From: Cognataquiflexum aquatile
GTDB taxonomy: Bacteria; Bacteroidota; Bacteroidia; Cytophagales; Cyclobacteriaceae
Direction of reading: 5' to 3'
Assembly (NCBI RefSeq): GCF_003316845.1
Contig: NZ_QMIK01000002.1
Location: 372,001-436,000, forward strand
Length of the DNA: 64,000 nt
Positions within the stretch are counted from its first letter, which is position 1. Each line of letters begins with the position of its first letter. Of this stretch, positions 18,959 through 26,791 are shown piece after piece. The notes under the pieces were generated by a model. That model was not told the DNA's origin, ran no database searches, and was given only the letters and a program-made list of their open reading frames with translations. Both the position numbers and the translations under genes were made by a program.

Positions 18959-19645
18959 TTATTTTAACTTTTTAAAAAGTTCATCAAACCTTGACTTCCC
19001 AATATTAGCATTCCTCAATATTGCTGTATTGTCCTGATATAATTCATTTTTTTGAAAATTTCCAATTTTTCTAGCCTCATTGCAAAATTCAATATATCCT
19101 TCATTTTCAAAACTCGATTTTCTGTATTTTCCTGTAATATCTCTTAATTTATAAAAAAGCTTCCCAACGGTATAATCCATTTCAGGCTCCAGATATTTTA
19201 ATAAATCATCATGTTTTTCAGACAATTTTGACATAACTATGATTTCTTCAATAACTCTTTGATAATTATTCTTGTCAATCTTTTTATCTATCCTAATTCC
19301 AATCTCATAATTATTGATTTGAGAGTATTCATAAAAATTCATGGAAGTAATAAGGCATTGCTTATCGTTTAGATAAATCTTCGCATGTAAGTTTTCCAGA
19401 CCAATTAAATGAACGTTTGAAAACGATGAAATCCAATCTCTTTCATTTTTCAACAACTCATTTTTTCTATATATAAAAAAACAACTGTCTAATTGAGTGA
19501 ATTTTTGGGATAGTTTAGCTTTTAGCCGATCCGTAATTTTTAAATAGGGAGAAACAAAAATTAGGTATCTGTAAGATTCATCTATCATTTTTTCCAATTC
19601 ATTTGATATCTGAATCGTATTTAAAATAGTATTTTCTTTATTCAT
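18959..19645 (-). CDS. phospholipase D-like protein with a single HKD motif
   Basis: A 228-residue protein with one PLD-type half-site: His87-x-Lys89 in LHAKIYLND followed by Ser101 and Asn103 in ITSMNFYEYS. Single-HKD proteins dimerise to form one active site and include nucleases such as Nuc and BfiI-type restriction enzymes; lipid hydrolysis is less likely without a signal peptide. The start codon directly abuts the uvrC relic, so no native promoter is visible, and the 3' end abuts the PIN remnant. It lies 171 bases behind the methylase gene and may be part of the same defence set. Strongly AT-rich. Confidence 0.7.
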   Translation of the reverse strand: MNKENTILNTIQISNELEKMIDESYRYLIFVSPYLKITDRLKAKLSQKFTQLDSCFFIYRKNELLKNERDWISSFSNVHLIGLENLHAKIYLNDKQCLITSMNFYEYSQINNYEIGIRIDKKIDKNNYQRVIEEIIVMSKLSEKHDDLLKYLEPEMDYTVGKLFYKLRDITGKYRKSSFENEGYIEFCNEARKIGNFQKNELYQDNTAILRNANIGKSRFDELFKKLK

Positions 19646-19705
19646 AAAGCAGAGAAGGTCAATTTAGCGGTGAGGTGGACGGAAGAGGAAAATAAAGAGT
19701 ATTAA
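19646..19705 (+). pseudogene. uvrC: relic of a second uvrC 3' end
   Basis: The 30 bases 19646-19675 match uvrC 18291-18320 at 26 positions, in direct orientation. The frame reads KAEKVNLAVRWTEEENKEY and a stop, against KAEKVYLAVRQEG in the intact gene. It marks a direct repeat of the uvrC end on both sides of the 1.3-kb segment that carries the antitoxin-like genes and the PLD-like gene. Confidence 0.8.
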
Positions 19706-19769
19706 AGTTAAATCTAATTTTTCTCGGTAGGTTACCCAACAAAAGAAGTGGTTTGTAAATAACATAGAA

Positions 19770-19801
19770 ACCTGATCCTTAATTTTCTATTTCAATCAGG
19801 T
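19770..19801 (-). terminator. weak hairpin behind the methylase gene
   Basis: ACCTGAT (19770-19776) and ATCAGGT (19795-19801) form a 7-bp stem with an 18-base loop 15 bases behind the methylase stop. On the minus strand only TTTCT follows, so it is a weak terminator at best. Confidence 0.35.
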
Positions 19802-19816
19802 AAATAATTTAAAATG

Positions 19817-21424
19817 TCACTTCCCTCTATTTAGCCTCCTGTAAGATAGTTTTTTCCAAATGGAGTGTGCTAATTCTACTTCCCTTTCTGTCAAACCGAA
19901 ATTGTTTTTAAGAATTACCTCATTGGTTATTTTTAAAACTTCCTCTATATCTACTTTATTTCGTATAAGGGCATCAATTTGAGGAAGTAGTTTAGCATTT
20001 TCTATATGGTATGGAAGTAAAATGCTTTCAGCTTCATTTGGCATTAACTCTAAAACCCCGCCTCCATGGCTTCTTCCGCTAACCTCTGAAAAAGCTAAAG
20101 AAAGTGAATTGTAATAGCTTGCTGTTAGAGCATTAATGTCTGTATTCGGACGAAGAAAAACCCGGTGCATTGTATCAGTAGTAAATGCTTTTGCACTGTT
20201 TATTATCAACCTAGGATAAAGATTGTTTCTTCGAATGAATAGAGCATCAGAAATTTTCAGTGAAGGAACAACAAACCAGTCCTCTCTAATTCTGGTTTTG
20301 TAGGCTTTGTGAATATCCAAGTTTTCACCATATTCAATATATTTTATTGCTCCGTTTTCTGGATTTAATTCTTTACTTTTTGGTAAAACAAGAAGATGTG
20401 CACGAGACTTTGAGAATTTATTTTTGAGCCAATCTTCAGCAGTAAATATTACACTATTCACCTGTACACTTCGTCCCACCATTGGTCTAGCGTAATCTTG
20501 TAACCCATATTCTTCAACAGTCGAAAGTGGTACGGTGAAAAACTCATTAGAACCTGTAGTAATTCCTACCTCAACTTTTGCATATTTTTCAAGCCTATGA
20601 ATTTTTCGATGCTTACCAATATTTTCAAGAAAATCTATTTCCTCTTGCTCTAAAAAATAGAAGGTCCATTTGTTGCTTTTAAAATCAATTTTCTTTTTTG
20701 GGCTCTTTAATCTAGACACATCAAGCTTTTGTAATTCACTTGCATCCTTCAACTCAATATGTTCAATATTATGTTCTTTTGAATTATTTTTTTCACAAAG
20801 TAACAAAACGACCTCTTGCTGAATATCTGGGAAAACGAGTTTTTCGAATGATATTATATTGATCTTATTATAAAACTGTGCAATAAATGTCCGCAATTGC
20901 TTCGCAAAAGAAACCTGTAAAATCTCTGCTGGAAGTACAAACCCAATCTTCCCAGTTTCTTTTAGAAGAAGAGAGGAGCCAACAACAAATGAAACCCAAG
21001 CATTTGTAAGCTTGGAGTACTTCAAACCTGCTTTAATGAATATGTCATTGGCCTCAATCTGTTGTTGTCGGTCAAAAAATTGGTATCGAATATACGGGGG
21101 GTTTCCAACAATTAAATCAAAACGTTGCAATGTGCTATTACAATATGTGTGAAAGTCTGCACAAAATACCTTCTTGTTTTCCAAAATTATGCTATCAGCC
21201 TTGTCGGCTTCTTGTTCGTCGAATTCAACTGCAGTTACCGATTTGTATTTTAGTTTTTGTTTTTGAAGTTGTTTTAAAAAGATTCCATCACCACAACTTG
21301 GTTCTAAAATATCAAAGTCAATGCTTCCATTTATTCCCCATTGCAAAATGAATTCTGCTATTGGTTCAGGAGTATAAAAGCCTCCTCTTAGTTTTTCCGG
21401 AGAAGCTTCGGTAATTAGTTTCAT
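19817..21424 (-). CDS. Eco57I/TaqI-type N6-adenine DNA methyltransferase
   Basis: A 535-residue DNA methylase. It opens with the RGGFYTP motif (13-19) typical of this group, SAM-binding motif I EPSCGDG (41-47) and the catalytic motif IV NPPY (108-111, in VGNPPYIRYQFF), followed by a long C-terminal region likely to hold the target-recognition domain. It should methylate adenine to protect host DNA from the neighbouring PLD-type endonuclease. Its ATG overlaps the stop of the controller gene by four bases (ATGA), so the two are coupled. Base composition is clearly more AT-rich than uvrC, consistent with horizontal gain. Confidence 0.88.
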   Translation of the reverse strand: MKLITEASPEKLRGGFYTPEPIAEFILQWGINGSIDFDILEPSCGDGIFLKQLQKQKLKYKSVTAVEFDEQEADKADSIILENKKVFCADFHTYCNSTLQRFDLIVGNPPYIRYQFFDRQQQIEANDIFIKAGLKYSKLTNAWVSFVVGSSLLLKETGKIGFVLPAEILQVSFAKQLRTFIAQFYNKINIISFEKLVFPDIQQEVVLLLCEKNNSKEHNIEHIELKDASELQKLDVSRLKSPKKKIDFKSNKWTFYFLEQEEIDFLENIGKHRKIHRLEKYAKVEVGITTGSNEFFTVPLSTVEEYGLQDYARPMVGRSVQVNSVIFTAEDWLKNKFSKSRAHLLVLPKSKELNPENGAIKYIEYGENLDIHKAYKTRIREDWFVVPSLKISDALFIRRNNLYPRLIINSAKAFTTDTMHRVFLRPNTDINALTASYYNSLSLAFSEVSGRSHGGGVLELMPNEAESILLPYHIENAKLLPQIDALIRNKVDIEEVLKITNEVILKNNFGLTEREVELAHSIWKKLSYRRLNRGK

Positions 21425-21744
21425 TGGGTTGCAGTTTTTTGGTTAATTATGTATTTCACTTTTTCTTCTGCCACCTTAAGAATTTCAGTTGACAAATCTT
21501 CTTCGTCCATGACTTGGTAAACTACCGTATCGCTTAAAAATGAAATCATTAAATCTTTTTCACTCACTTTGAAATAACTGGCAAATTTTTCAATGTGTTG
21601 TTTTGTTGGTTTTCGATTATTTTTCTCAATCTTCCCAAGCATCGAAGTGTCAATTTGCAATGCTTCTGCAACTTCGCGCAATGGAAGACCTCTTTCCTCT
21701 CGAAGTTTCTTTACTGTTTCACCGAAGGTTTTTTCTAATTTCAT
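21421..21744 (-). CDS. XRE-family controller (C) protein of the restriction-modification set
   Basis: A 107-residue protein with an N-terminal helix-turn-helix of the XRE/Cro type (about 6-60): GETVKKLREERGLPLREVAE, then MLGKIEKNNRKPT. The C-terminal half (about 65-107) is a short acidic extension. It precedes the methylase with a 4-base overlap and has a promoter with a perfect palindrome directly ahead of its start codon, which points to autoregulation as in C proteins of restriction-modification systems. The assignment as C protein is from context. Confidence 0.8.
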   Translation of the reverse strand: MKLEKTFGETVKKLREERGLPLREVAEALQIDTSMLGKIEKNNRKPTKQHIEKFASYFKVSEKDLMISFLSDTVVYQVMDEEDLSTEILKVAEEKVKYIINQKTATQ

Positions 21745-21765
21745 TTTGGACTACTTCAGTCCAAA
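21745..21765 (-). promoter_or_regulatory. palindromic operator (C-box-like) ahead of the controller gene
   Basis: TTTGGACT (21745-21752) and AGTCCAAA (21758-21765) are perfect 8-bp inverted arms with a 5-base spacer. The half sites contain GACT/AGTC, the core known from C-protein operators. The palindrome lies between the -7 element and the start codon, covering the expected transcription start, so bound protein should repress. Confidence 0.75.
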
Positions 21766-21792
21766 GATAGTAATGTTATTCAAACCCTCAAA
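21762..21792 (-). promoter_or_regulatory. promoter of the controller-methylase operon
   Basis: On the minus strand TTTG (complement of 21789-21792) is followed after 19 bases by TATCTTTG (complement of 21762-21769). This is an exact match to the Bacteroidota promoter pattern TTG-N19-TAnnTTTG. The start codon is 18 bases downstream of the -7 element, giving a very short leader. Confidence 0.75.
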
Positions 21793-21820
21793 AAAATTTG
21801 AGAGCCAGTTTTAAAAAAAA

Positions 21821-22993
21821 TTACTTTATTTCTATGGTAAATTCACCTTTTCGGGTATTCTTAAAAAGGTTAGCATTTTTTCCGATGTATTCCTCTTTTG
21901 CAATGATTTTCTTAGCCTCTCCCCAGCTTATTGAGGTAACCGAATTTTTTTGTACATATGAAACAGTATCAGTTCTTGGATTGTGTGTTATTTTTAATTC
22001 AAAGTCTCCAAAATCTATATCATCTATTATTAACTTGAATAAGGCAGTTGCTCTTTCGAGATGTGAATCTTTCTCCCATTCTAGATCCGAAAAAACTTCA
22101 TCTCTGAAATAATGTCTTTGGTCAATTTCTTTAGTTTTTCCCTTTTTGAAATTCATTGAACCTGTAGGGTTGGTATTTGAGCCTTTTGGGATATTTAAAT
22201 CTCTTTCTGTAAGTGGGCCGCTAGTCCATAATAATCTACTCTTAGTACTTTTGATTTCAAATTGGTTAAAAGTTTCTTTTCCAAACATTTTTTGAAACTT
22301 AGAAATACTTCCTCTGAATTCAGGAGGGATTTTTGAGATAATTCTTTTAGGAAAAATTCGAGAAAGTAATTCATCTCTTTTTTCTTTTTCTCCAATTTCC
22401 AATTTGTCTTGAGTGGCCATTCTTTCTATTTCAGTTGGAACAACTTTAGCATTTACCAAAGCTTCAATTATTTCGGGAGTTATTGCCTGAAGATTGGGAT
22501 CTGAATAATCAAATATGCCACCGAAATATTCCTTAAGCTGCTTTACAATTTCTTTATCTGAATCAATAGTGTTATCCAAACTAATAAGTAATGAAAATTC
22601 GACATTTGTAAATAACCCTTGTAATGTTAGATTTGAAGATCCAATAATTAGTTCAGATTTCTTATCCCCCTCAAAAAGATAAATTTTTGGATGGAAAATT
22701 GTTATTGAAGGTTGGTAGAAAACAAAAGTTAAAATATCTAAAGATAATAGTTCTTCCAAAGCCTCCTTCGTGGTTCCTTTTTGGTCCACACCTGTTATAA
22801 TTGTTATATTTTCAAGGTGCGTTTTTGCTTTCAAAATATATTGAGATAATCCATTTATAGCAGCTTTGCTTGTAAATGCTGAAATTGCTGTAAATGCCCG
22901 ATATTCCTCACTAGAAAAAAACTTAATTAATTGGTTACCTACTGAAAATTCGGATTCTTTCTCAAAACCTTGGCCTAAAAGTGTGATTTTCAT
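21821..22993 (-). CDS. PLD-domain type II restriction endonuclease (NgoFVII/BfiI-like)
   Basis: A 390-residue probable endonuclease. The N-terminal half is a PLD-type nuclease domain with His101-x-Lys103 and Asp110 in FHPKIYLFEGD and GSSNLT (118-123). The C-terminal half contains LLWTSGPLTERDLNIP and IDQRHYFRDEVF, resembling the DNA-binding part of NgoFVII-type enzymes with a B3-like domain. PLD-type restriction enzymes cut both strands with one active site and need no metal. The gene is upstream of and collinear with the controller and methylase. Recognition site unknown. Confidence 0.8.
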   Translation of the reverse strand: MKITLLGQGFEKESEFSVGNQLIKFFSSEEYRAFTAISAFTSKAAINGLSQYILKAKTHLENITIITGVDQKGTTKEALEELLSLDILTFVFYQPSITIFHPKIYLFEGDKKSELIIGSSNLTLQGLFTNVEFSLLISLDNTIDSDKEIVKQLKEYFGGIFDYSDPNLQAITPEIIEALVNAKVVPTEIERMATQDKLEIGEKEKRDELLSRIFPKRIISKIPPEFRGSISKFQKMFGKETFNQFEIKSTKSRLLWTSGPLTERDLNIPKGSNTNPTGSMNFKKGKTKEIDQRHYFRDEVFSDLEWEKDSHLERATALFKLIIDDIDFGDFELKITHNPRTDTVSYVQKNSVTSISWGEAKKIIAKEEYIGKNANLFKNTRKGEFTIEIK

Positions 22994-23147
22994 TTCTTTT
23001 CCTTCAATTAAAGATTAATAAATGTATAATTAAACAAGGTCAACATTAATTAAAAATATTTTAAATTTTTTTCAATCACCTAAACATACTCTCTTTTCAT
23101 TATTTATCCAATCCTCCCCTTTCACTATTTATAGGAGTATCTATTCC

Positions 23148-23672
23148 CTACCCATTCATCTTCAGCTTCATCATGATATCGGTCTGGGCGTCGTTGCCCA
23201 AGACGAAGATATGCCTGTCAAACTCCACAAAGCCGTTTTTCTTATAGAATTGGATGGCTCTTGGGTTATGTTCCCATACGCCTAGCCACACGTAGTCTGC
23301 ACGCTGCTTTTTGGCGATTTGGATGGCTTTGTCGTAGAGCATCTGCCCTACCTGTTGCCCATGGAATTCCTTCAGGACATAGATCCTCTCGATTTCGAGG
23401 GATTTGTCGTCCTTTAACTCCGTCTGAGAGGGACCAAAATTCACTTTCAGGTAACCGATGACCTTTTCGCCCAAACAGGCAAAATAGAATTCTGAATGCC
23501 TGTCATGGAGTTCGGTGCTCAGCTTCTCAGTAGAAAACCCTTCCGCCAAATAGGTGGTCATGTTTTCCTCGCTGTTGGATGCAACAAATGTTTCAAGAAA
23601 AGTCTGCCTGCCGATCTGCTGCAATTGGGCGAGGTCTTCGGGGTTTACCCTTTTGAGGATGATGTTTTCCAT
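23148..23672 (-). CDS. GNAT family N-acetyltransferase
   Basis: A 174-residue acetyltransferase with the GNAT fold: acetyl-CoA-binding motif A region LEIERIYVLKEFHGQQVGQM and motif B near YVWLGVWEHNPRAIQFYKKN. The variant resembles diamine/spermidine- or peptide-acting RimI-like proteins, but the substrate cannot be told. It starts four bases behind the stop of the SMR exporter, so the two probably form an operon. Composition returns here to that of the surrounding chromosome, marking the right edge of the accessory island. Confidence 0.85.
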   Translation of the reverse strand: MENIILKRVNPEDLAQLQQIGRQTFLETFVASNSEENMTTYLAEGFSTEKLSTELHDRHSEFYFACLGEKVIGYLKVNFGPSQTELKDDKSLEIERIYVLKEFHGQQVGQMLYDKAIQIAKKQRADYVWLGVWEHNPRAIQFYKKNGFVEFDRHIFVLGNDAQTDIMMKLKMNG

Positions 23673-23676
23673 GTTT

Positions 23677-24000
23677 TTAGGAGACTGCTTTTAATCCGAT
23701 GATTGAACCGATCAAGGTGGAAATGAACAGGAGCCGTAGAAATGTCGCAGGTTCTTTGAATACCAAAATGCCTATGAGCACCGTCCCGACTGCGCCGATT
23801 CCTGTCCATACGGCATAGGCTGTCCCGATCGGCAAGGTTTGGGTGGCCTTGACCAAAAGTCCCATGCTGATGCCAAGGGTAATCAGAAAACCCGCGTACC
23901 AAAAATACATGTCGTTTCCGGTAGGCACTTTCGCCTTTCCCAGACAGAAAGGAAAAGCCACTTCAAACAGTCCTGCGATAATCAATATGATCCAGTTCAT
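23677..24000 (-). CDS. gdx: SMR family exporter, Gdx/SugE-like
   Basis: A 107-residue four-helix small multidrug resistance protein. MNWIILIIAGLFEVAF carries the essential membrane Glu13, and LPIGTAYAVWTGIGAVGTV matches the guanidinium exporter (Gdx, formerly SugE) signature. The start at ATG 24000 is chosen because the open frame upstream adds 49 residues with no family similarity. It probably forms an operon with the GNAT gene. No ykkC-like guanidine riboswitch could be recognised upstream. Confidence 0.85.
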   Translation of the reverse strand: MNWIILIIAGLFEVAFPFCLGKAKVPTGNDMYFWYAGFLITLGISMGLLVKATQTLPIGTAYAVWTGIGAVGTVLIGILVFKEPATFLRLLFISTLIGSIIGLKAVS

Positions 24001-24127
24001 GGGGTTTGTGGGATTGGGAGGTTGGAAAAGATTGAATTTAGGGTTTTGGAAGATTGGGTTTTTGATTTTGGTAAATATTATCAAAATCTCCTCTTTTAGA
24101 TAGCTCTCTGTGGTATGGGAGTACAAT

Positions 24128-24159
24128 AAAAAAAACCGTACTTTCAAAAAGTACGGTTT
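24128..24159 (-). terminator. terminator of the beta-barrel gene
   Basis: AAACCGTACTTT (24133-24144) and AAAGTACGGTTT (24148-24159) form a perfect 12-bp stem with a 3-base loop. The A-run at 24128-24135 gives the U-tract on the minus strand, 75 bases behind the stop at 24235. Confidence 0.92.
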
Positions 24160-24234
24160 GGGAATTCTTCCAACACAGATCGGAAAAATGATTGCTTCCT
24201 TACCTATTTTATGTTGGGATGGACAGGGGATAAT

Positions 24235-24852
24235 TTAGCGGAACAGCCCAAATTTCAATCCCATATAGCCTGTCAATCCCGAAATATCTGACTGATTGAA
24301 GTTGCGGTACTCCATCTGTCCCACAAACCGGTAACCGGCCCCGACATTCAACCGGACGTTTTTGTGGAGGTTGACTTCCAATAAGGCCGAGGGTTCGACC
24401 TGAAAGAAATTGGCTTCGCCAAGACCTGCATTGCCGTTTTCATTGTCCATTTCCACTTCACCATATCCGATGTAAAGGGGAAAAGTCACATGGACTATGT
24501 TATTGGACAATAGGGTGTATTCCGCAAATCCACCGACTGACCAATAATCCATATACACATTGGGGACGGTTTCGCTTTGCGGCCGGATATCATTTATGGA
24601 AGTATTGAAATACGCGCCAAAAGCAATATTGTCCTTTAGGCTTACACCGCCTCTCAGGTTGAAAAGTGAGGCACTGCCTCCGTCCATTTGGGTAAAGCCA
24701 AAAGACGGTGCTACAAAAAAGCCCAAATCTTTTGTATCAATTGAGCCATTCCCAAGGAGAGTTTTGGCTTCGCCCTCTTCTTGGGCCATCAGATTGCTTA
24801 GGGATAGTGTCAGGCAAAGAACAATTAGTGTGGTATAGAGGAGTATTTTCAT
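24235..24852 (-). CDS. outer membrane beta-barrel protein
   Basis: A 205-residue secreted protein with a cleavable signal peptide (MKILLYTTLIVLCLTLSLSN, cleavage near LMAQ-EE). Alternating hydrophobic strands such as GFFVAPSFGFTQM and HVTFPLYIGYGEVEM, and the aromatic end GYMGLKFGLFR, fit an eight-stranded OmpX/OmpW-sized barrel. Specific function is unknown. The lipoprotein gene upstream is 21 bases away and probably co-transcribed. Confidence 0.7.
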   Translation of the reverse strand: MKILLYTTLIVLCLTLSLSNLMAQEEGEAKTLLGNGSIDTKDLGFFVAPSFGFTQMDGGSASLFNLRGGVSLKDNIAFGAYFNTSINDIRPQSETVPNVYMDYWSVGGFAEYTLLSNNIVHVTFPLYIGYGEVEMDNENGNAGLGEANFFQVEPSALLEVNLHKNVRLNVGAGYRFVGQMEYRNFNQSDISGLTGYMGLKFGLFR

Positions 24853-24873
24853 GTTATTGGATGTTGGGTTTTT

Positions 24874-25284
24874 TTACTGTTGTTGGAATACGAGTTTGTC
24901 GCCGCTGTCTTCAAATCTGATGGTATTCCCACTTTGGGAGATAAAATACCAATCATCGCTGAGTTCGTACAGCTCGGAATTTTCCGGAAAATCCATCCTT
25001 AATTCTACCCGGCCATCATCCCTGAAAACAAGAAAGGTGCCGTTGATGGAGGTTCCTGTTTTGGAAGCGGTCACCGAACCATCTGAGTTGAACAAAAAAG
25101 TAAAAGGGCTGAAAATTGCTGTTTTGTCCCTTCCTTCTTCGACAAACTCCGTTATAATCAATCCATCAGGCAAGGTGAGTGAAGCGGTGATGGATTCGGT
25201 AGAATTCTGAGGACTGAGGTTGTCCTCATTTTCACAGGCAGTAAGCGCAAACAAAATGCAAAATGCGATTAGGATTCTAGTCAT
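24874..25284 (-). CDS. lipoprotein of unknown function, lipocalin-like
   Basis: A 136-residue lipoprotein with lipobox LTAC (Cys17). The rest is beta-rich (TKTGTSINGTFLVFRDDG and FISQSGNTIRFEDSG) and ends KLVFQQQ, resembling the small lipocalin-like lipoproteins frequent in Bacteroidota. It probably shares a transcript with the barrel protein downstream. I do not recognise a specific family. Confidence 0.65.
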   Translation of the reverse strand: MTRILIAFCILFALTACENEDNLSPQNSTESITASLTLPDGLIITEFVEEGRDKTAIFSPFTFLFNSDGSVTASKTGTSINGTFLVFRDDGRVELRMDFPENSELYELSDDWYFISQSGNTIRFEDSGDKLVFQQQ

Positions 25285-25672
25285 TTTTCCGATCTTATTT
25301 AGGTTTAGTCCAAATAACGATAAGAGTATTTATGGGTTGGGTTTTTTGAATTATTTTTTTCTTTTTCCGTAAAAAAGCCCCTTCTGACTGCTTTTAGAAG
25401 TATTAATCCGAATGAAACCATCCCCAAGCCGTTGGCATGCTTTGTCTTTTACCTAATTTTTGACAATACCCGAAATGGATTTTCATTGTTCAAAAAGACT
25501 TCAGAAAAAGGGGTGGGCACTACGACATATTCCGGAATAAGAAAAAAAAGATGTTTCAATACCTTCCGAAGGTCCGCGTCATACTTCGGAAGGTGGCCAC
25601 ATATTTCCCTTAATACTAAGGGATTTCAAAAAATAGACTTTGAATCAAAAAAGGGGAAAACGCTATTAATTT
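25285..25672. other. gene-free stretch with hairpins
   Basis: These 388 bases lie between the lipoprotein start and the SDR stop. The open frame on the plus strand at 25432-25686 has no protein-like composition or neighbours. The stretch holds two perfect hairpins (25561-25594 and 25607-25622) and otherwise only AT-rich sequence. Confidence 0.7.
25561..25622. repeat. two adjacent perfect hairpins
   Basis: ACCTTCCGAAG (25561-25571) and CTTCGGAAGGT (25584-25594) make an 11-bp stem with a 12-base loop. CCCTTA (25607-25612) and TAAGGG (25617-25622) make a 6-bp stem with a 4-base loop. Neither has a U-tract on either strand. Confidence 0.7.
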
Positions 25673-26434
25673 TTACTGAACATTGATACCACCATCAATT
25701 ACCTGTGTCGTACCTGTGATAAACTGACTGTCGTCGCTTGCCAAAAACAAGACGAGTTTTGCGATTTCGATGGGTTTGGCATACCGGCCAAGGGGAATGG
25801 TCAGCTCGAGTTGCTTCTTGACTGCGGCACCCTTACCCGGGGAAAATCCTTCTTCGAGCGAGCGCATCATGCGGTTGTCGACCGGGGAAGGATGTACACT
25901 GTTGACTCGGATTTTTCTGGGAGCAGCCTCTACCGATGTCGCCCGCATGATGCCTACTCCGGCATGTTTGCTGATGATATAGGCACTGACATTGGGACTT
26001 CCGAGCAAGCCTGCCACCGAGGAGGTGATGATGATGCTGCCGCCGTCATTCATGTGGGGCAAGACGTATTTATTTCCTAACCACACACCCCGCACATTGA
26101 CGGCAATGACTTTGTCAAACATTTCTTCCGGGTAGTCAATGATCGGTTTTACCGTTCCCTCAATTCCTGCATTGTTAAAAAACACATCGATTTTCCCAAA
26201 GGCTTTTACTGCTGAGTCCACGTACCTTTTGACATCCGCAGATTTAGTCACATCCGCCACGCAATACTGCACGGCTTTTCCACCCAATTCTTTCACCGCT
26301 TTTTTGAGAGGCTCTTCCTCCAAATCTACCAACAGAACCTTTGCCCCTTCTTCAAAAAACAACTTGGCAGTAGTCATGCCGATACTTCCTGCACCACCGG
26401 TAATGATGGCAATCTTGTTCTCTAATTTTTTCAT
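25673..26434 (-). CDS. short-chain dehydrogenase/reductase
   Basis: A 253-residue classical SDR oxidoreductase using NAD(P). Visible motifs are the cofactor loop GGAGSIG (13-19), NNAG (87-90), the catalytic Ser near 139, and Tyr152-x3-Lys156 (YIISK). The acidic residue in LLVDLEEE after the second strand suggests a preference for NAD over NADP. The C-terminus ITGTTQVIDGGINVQ is typical. The substrate is not evident and the flanking spacers are rich in repeats. Confidence 0.9.
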   Translation of the reverse strand: MKKLENKIAIITGGAGSIGMTTAKLFFEEGAKVLLVDLEEEPLKKAVKELGGKAVQYCVADVTKSADVKRYVDSAVKAFGKIDVFFNNAGIEGTVKPIIDYPEEMFDKVIAVNVRGVWLGNKYVLPHMNDGGSIIITSSVAGLLGSPNVSAYIISKHAGVGIMRATSVEAAPRKIRVNSVHPSPVDNRMMRSLEEGFSPGKGAAVKKQLELTIPLGRYAKPIEIAKLVLFLASDDSQFITGTTQVIDGGINVQ

Positions 26435-26594
26435 CTCAAATTGCTTAAATTAAAATCAGTATGTTTTTTCACTTCCTGTTGCTTAAAACCTAAATGCGGC
26501 AAAAGCAATGTCAGTTTTATTTTCTTTCGTCCACGGACGACAGTCCACTGTCCACCGAATCGCTAATCGTTCCCCAATCATTATTTGTTTGGCT

Positions 26595-26610
26595 ACAGGC
26601 AAAGAAGCGT
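26595..26610 (+). repeat. isolated tail of the stop-codon-associated repeat
   Basis: ACAGGCAAAGAAGCGT is identical to the tail of copy A read on the minus strand, next to porW. The core of the element is missing here, so this is a partial copy about 110 bases from full copy B. Confidence 0.6.
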
Positions 26611-26721
26611 TTACATATGTTGTATTTATGTTAGCAATGATGCCAGTGAAAACTTTAATTCAAAGTAATTCAATGATGGAGACTGACATGTCCGGTACAT
26701 CCCTGCCCGGCGGCAGGCGGG

Positions 26722-26791
26722 GGTCTTCCGACTTCGGTCTTCCGTCACGCCTGAAGTAGATAATTCCATTACTGGCCCGGAAGTGCATATC
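26722..26791 (+). repeat. stop-codon-associated repeat, copy B
   Basis: The core GGTCTTCCGACTTCGGTC (starting at 26722) is followed by a diverged TGAAG...GAAG..ATATC tail that ends 14 bases from the stop of the aldehyde dehydrogenase gene. It is preceded by a GC-rich hairpin at 26702-26717. Tail identity to the other copies is lower than for A against C. Confidence 0.75.

Noticed and set aside
18366-23147. Integrative element with integrase
   Set aside because: No recombinase, transposase or tRNA-type attachment site is present, so the island boundaries rest on composition and the uvrC duplication only.
24001-24147. N-terminal extension of the SMR exporter
   Set aside because: The added 49 residues carry no family similarity and the SMR fold starts exactly at ATG 24000.
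24001-24234. Guanidine (ykkC-type) riboswitch upstream of the SMR exporter
   Set aside because: No matching conserved motif was seen; the one strong structure there is the terminator of the neighbouring gene on the same strand.
25432-25686. 84-codon frame in the spacer downstream of the SDR gene
   Set aside because: Runs into the SDR gene, overlaps two hairpins and lacks protein-like composition.
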